DNA of 64,000 bases, from contig CP136061.1 in the NCBI GenBank assembly GCA_032622095.1, positions 17,610,991 to 17,674,990 of the forward strand. The letters are read 5' to 3'. How positions within the stretch are numbered: the stretch's first letter is position 1; each line of letters starts with the position of its first letter. The notes beneath the pieces were generated by a model. The model had not been told where the DNA came from and made no database searches. It saw nothing but the letters and a program-made list of their open reading frames with translations. The translations under genes and the position numbers were made by a program. Of the stretch, positions 60,714 through 64,000 are shown piece after piece. Source of the DNA: Siphonodentalium dalli. Taxonomy: Eukaryota; Mollusca; Scaphopoda; Gadilida; Siphonodentaliidae.

Positions 60714-60997
60714 GGTCTCAACTTAACTTCAGCTGAACACGCACTGCGCCCATAATTTTTTGCATTCAGAATTTGTATTTCTGTTAAAGTTACAAAGAGC
60801 ATATATAGTTAATGAAAATGTCCCTGGATTCTAATCACATGTTCACGGCATGCATGTGTTATCAACTGCTACAGATGACCAATCAGCCATGACATGAGGA
60901 TACACCTGTTGTGTCTTGTCAATACATACGAACGAACAAGTTTTCAATGTGTACATCACCTCCATATACCCCCGCTGGACAAAACAAGTGTCCAATG

Positions 60998-61172
60998 CCA
61001 CCGCGGTGTACTTGCCGTTCGGCCGCGGTGTCACTTTGTGGAACCGCGGCTGAGCACCGCGGCCGAACGGCAAGTACACCGCGGTCGAACAGCAAGTACA
61101 CCGCGGCCGAACGGCAAGTACACCGCGGCCGAACGGCAAGTACACCGCGGCCGAACGGCAAGTACACCGGGG
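60998..61172 (+). repeat. 22-bp subterminal repeats, left cluster
   Basis: About five head-to-tail units of ACCGCGGCCGAACGGCAAG plus TAC occupy about 61060-61172, preceded by an inverted single unit (GTACTTGCCGTTCGGCCGCG) near 61009. GC-rich in an AT-rich neighbourhood. Arg- and Pro-rich frames on both strands arise from the repeat and are not genes. Confidence 0.93.
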
Positions 61173-61179
61173 TTAGATT

Positions 61180-63555
61180 CCTGGTTTGTATCGTCTTTTT
61201 TTCTCGAGTTTAAAACATGTTTTATTAGTAGAAATATACGAAGGTTAGTATTTTTAATTACAGGAAATTTAAATCCGTACATATTTAAATATCGGCTTTA
61301 AGGTCATCATGCAAATCACATTTATATTTAACCCAACTGTTTCAACGATCTAACGTACCGGTAGATTTTAATGGAACTTTGTTGTCAAATATAAAAAAAA
61401 AAATTCATGCGTCGATCCTGTGCATACTAGCACGTCGACATACACCTGTCAATCATCCAGGATTAGTTTGTGAGATTTTATTCTCTGCTTTAATTGGTTG
61501 GCTGTGGGAGGAGCTTACCGATATTTTGTTCTAATGTGGTATGCTTTGACACCATAACCGAGATTTGGTAAATAAAATGATTCCCATGTTTTTATTAGAG
61601 TTGCTATTATTTTTGAAAAAAAATATGATCAAATGAGCATATTAAATAAAAGTGTTATATTATCGATCCATATATGTGGCAAATCCATTGCCAAGTAAAA
61701 ATTAATTGCCAGAAACTGAAAATACGCGACATTTTACACTTTGCTCGATCTATAAGTCCACGGTATTTCCCACCAGAGGATGGACTGAATAAAGATTACA
61801 CAAACAATGTGTGTTGAAAAACAAATTAGAATTGTGATGGGACACGTGTATAAGGTCAAAGGGAATAATGCACACGTTTCCCCGAACGGACACCCCGAAA
61901 TTAGGGGTGGGCGGTAAGCTTTTCAATTCATTTAATGTTTTCCGTTTTATTATGCATTAACAAGCTATTGAAAATACACCATTTATTGTATTCTCTACCA
62001 ACATTCCTAAATATAAGAATTTAGTCATCATATTCAAATAAAAAAATTCATGTTGACAAGTTTTGAAAACCACTAGCCCAGATAATTCGGGGAAAACCTC
62101 GCGTGCACAAACAACCACGCGGTCAATACGTCATGCATGCGTTTATTACTGGTATAATTTATGTAGGAATCTGGATTTTAAAAACCAGACAGATATGACA
62201 TATATTGACAAGTATAGTATCTCAACAAACGTGCTTACTGTAATAGAGTTTCATAAATAAATAACTATTGGAATACACAGCGGCGCCGTATACGCCAATA
62301 AAAAAAAACGGAGAACCACGATTTTTTTGTTTTAGCAACGGCAGTACATTCTCAGATATTCCCGTTTTGTTGAAGCGATGCGCTCTGGTACCGTGTTTCC
62401 CAGAAAGCCGATTAATTTAGCACAATTCTAATGATCCCATGATCTCCCTCCCATATCCGATCTCATGATATTGCAAATTCACAAAAACGAACCACGTGGT
62501 CGCTTTTATTCAATGGATGTATAAACCATGCATGCCTCATTAAATTTTTATTTTGTTATATATCCATTATAAAGTATTGTTTACGTATATTGCCACAAAA
62601 AATTGAGTGAAACCCTCGATTGGGAGGTTGATAACCGCCGTTAATTTTGCGCACATCTGTACATCTCAAATGCCAGGTGCACGCGATTACGTCAGCATTA
62701 TTCAGAAACTGGGCGCGAGGAATGTAGCAATGACATTGTTTGCTACATCGTAACTGTTTGAGTTAACATGATTATGACATGTCACTTTCTCCTCGATATT
62801 CCCTTTCAAGTTTTATCAAAGTTCAATTGGCATGCTGTCGCAGTTTTGTCTTTAAAGTAACCACGGTATTGAAAGGATTTGAATATTTAGGTTCATAAAA
62901 TCCTCGCGGGAGAAAAATACCTGATCACGCACAAACGCTCTTTATTGTTCATTCTGAAGACAATTCTGGCACAGATTTTTATACATTCAATGGACGGCAG
63001 TGAATTCCAAAAGGAGGTCCACATGGGTGGATGTTGTCAGTATATAATTCAAACCAAATAATAGTTTTAATTAATGTAAAATAAAAAAAATTTAACAAGA
63101 GAAAACAACATCACAATAACACATATTTCAATATGGGCAAACAAACAGTTCAAAGTAGGATGCGACAATCCTTATTTTATAATCAGTCTTAAATGACAGC
63201 ATAGTGATTCAATTCTCTCATGATGAGGCTGCCACGTGTGCACGACATTCCAATGCTTATTTCTCAAAAAGACACGTGCTGCCAAATCTAGATGAAGTCT
63301 GTTGTCGGCAACATCACACTTCCGTGTCGCCTAATAATTATCAGCGGGAGCCTTTTCTAATCAGGATGGATTATGACACCTTGATTTTATGACAGTTTAC
63401 TGGCGGACGTACGTTGACTACTTAAAAGATTATCACACCTTGTCACCAGACAGATTAACCCTCAAACATATAATAGATCGTCTGACGGACGGTATTTAGA
63501 CAATGGCCTCAATCAAGTCTCATTTATGGTGCCCTCTTTGTGTTTTTCAACATCA
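61180..63555. other. AT-rich interior, no gene recognised
   Basis: Between the two 22-bp clusters there are only short frames (for example a 62-codon + frame at 63204-63392) without recognised motifs. AAACGCTCTTTATTG near 62935 is a dispersed motif also seen near 11500. Confidence 0.4.
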
Positions 63556-63562
63556 TTCCAAG

Positions 63563-63710
63563 AACGGCAAGTACACCGCGGTCGAACGGCAAGTACACCG
63601 CGGCCGAACGGCAAGTACACCGCGGCCGAACGGCAACTACACCGCGGCCGAACGGCAAGTACACCGCGGCTGAACGGCAAGTACACCGCGGCCGAACTGC
63701 AATCAGCCGG
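63563..63710 (+). repeat. 22-bp subterminal repeats, right cluster
   Basis: About six units of the same 22-bp repeat in the same orientation as the left cluster, followed by an inverted partner (GTTGCAGTTCGGCCGCGGTGG) near 63726. Frames across it are by-products. Confidence 0.93.
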
Positions 63711-64000
63711 TGGAGCCGCGGTGTTGTTGCAGTTCGGCCGCGGTGGCAACGCAAACCGCACCGCGGTTAAGTGGACACTTGTTTTGTCCAGCGGGGTACT
63801 TCTTTTACTGGTCAAATCCTATCATTGGCTCTGTATCCAATTATAAGATACACTTTGTAAAAGAATAAATACATGTATCACTTGACTTATCATCTTGCTG
63901 AAATATGATATGTGTTGGGAGAAATAAACAGCGATTGCTTTAACCTCAATCAGTGATGTCACAAAAATTTGGGGAGATAGGTAATGAAGTTTTCGGTCAA

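Larger units (their letters stand above)
60969..63795. mobile_element. 2.8-kb TA-flanked element with short TIRs
   Basis: The left end CCCCCGCTGGACAAAACAAG and the right end CTTGTTTTGTCCAGCGGGG are inverted repeats of about 25 bp, each followed inward by GTGTCCA and CCGCGG-rich DNA. TA flanks both ends (60967-60968 and 63796-63797), as expected for a TA target duplication. Inside each end lies an array of 22-bp GC-rich repeats, while the 2.3-kb middle is AT-rich with no recognised transposase. A non-autonomous DNA transposon is the best reading; two separate elements sharing an end is the alternative. Confidence 0.6.

Noticed and set aside
60843-61301. Arg/Pro-rich frames over the 22-bp repeats (also at 63513-63846)
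   Set aside because: Open in several frames on both strands because the GC-rich repeat lacks stops.
49609-64000. A third SRCR exon
   Set aside because: I looked for WGTVC, VVC..LG and GPIW coding patterns on both strands and found none; the gene must continue outside or with unrecognised exons.

Overview
The window looks like AT-rich animal (metazoan) nuclear DNA, most probably from a marine invertebrate of the mollusc or other lophotrochozoan type. The evidence is spliced exons with GT/AG borders and matching phases, SRCR domains, degraded non-LTR and BEL/Pao retroelements, an animal-type tRNA-Glu, and many satellites, foldback elements and low-complexity tracts. Nothing resembles bacterial operons. 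The lineage is an inference from repeat style, not from a diagnostic gene.

One protein-coding gene can be supported. It lies on the + strand and encodes a secreted-type scavenger receptor cysteine-rich (SRCR) protein. Two SRCR exons are certain (45886-46185 and 49303-49608, both phase 1 to phase 1). A likely signal-peptide exon (17872-17904, with a TATA-like box upstream) and a 40-base linker exon (33324-33363) join them in phase, giving a four-exon model over about 32 kb. The gene probably continues to the right of 49608, but no third SRCR exon is visible in the window.

Most of the rest is repeats. From 1 to 17 kb there are diverged tandem repeats, a 4.2-kb satellite of about 48 units of 88 bp whose unit contains a hairpin, dispersed repeats rich in TCAAGGTCA half-sites, and a 53-bp minisatellite. 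Intron 1 holds a LINE reverse transcriptase split by an apparent 8.4-kb insertion with inverted ends, then a foldback element and a 68-bp minisatellite. Intron 2 holds very long inverted repeats with a tandem array in the loop. Intron 3 holds an antisense BEL/Pao gag remnant. Downstream are nested foldback elements, a LINE tail, an intact-looking tRNA-Glu(UUC) gene inside a larger palindrome with two oppositely oriented half-tRNAs, a self-complementary GGTAGT tract, and a TA-flanked 2.8-kb element with subterminal 22-bp repeats.

The most unusual pattern is a set of six long palindromes (9.3, 28.2, 29.6, 37.4, 59.9 and 60.6 kb). Most of their arm sequences are unrelated, yet their centres share a short core of the type CTCGGCTAGCGCCTCG. 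All comparisons were made by eye; identities and copy numbers are approximate.
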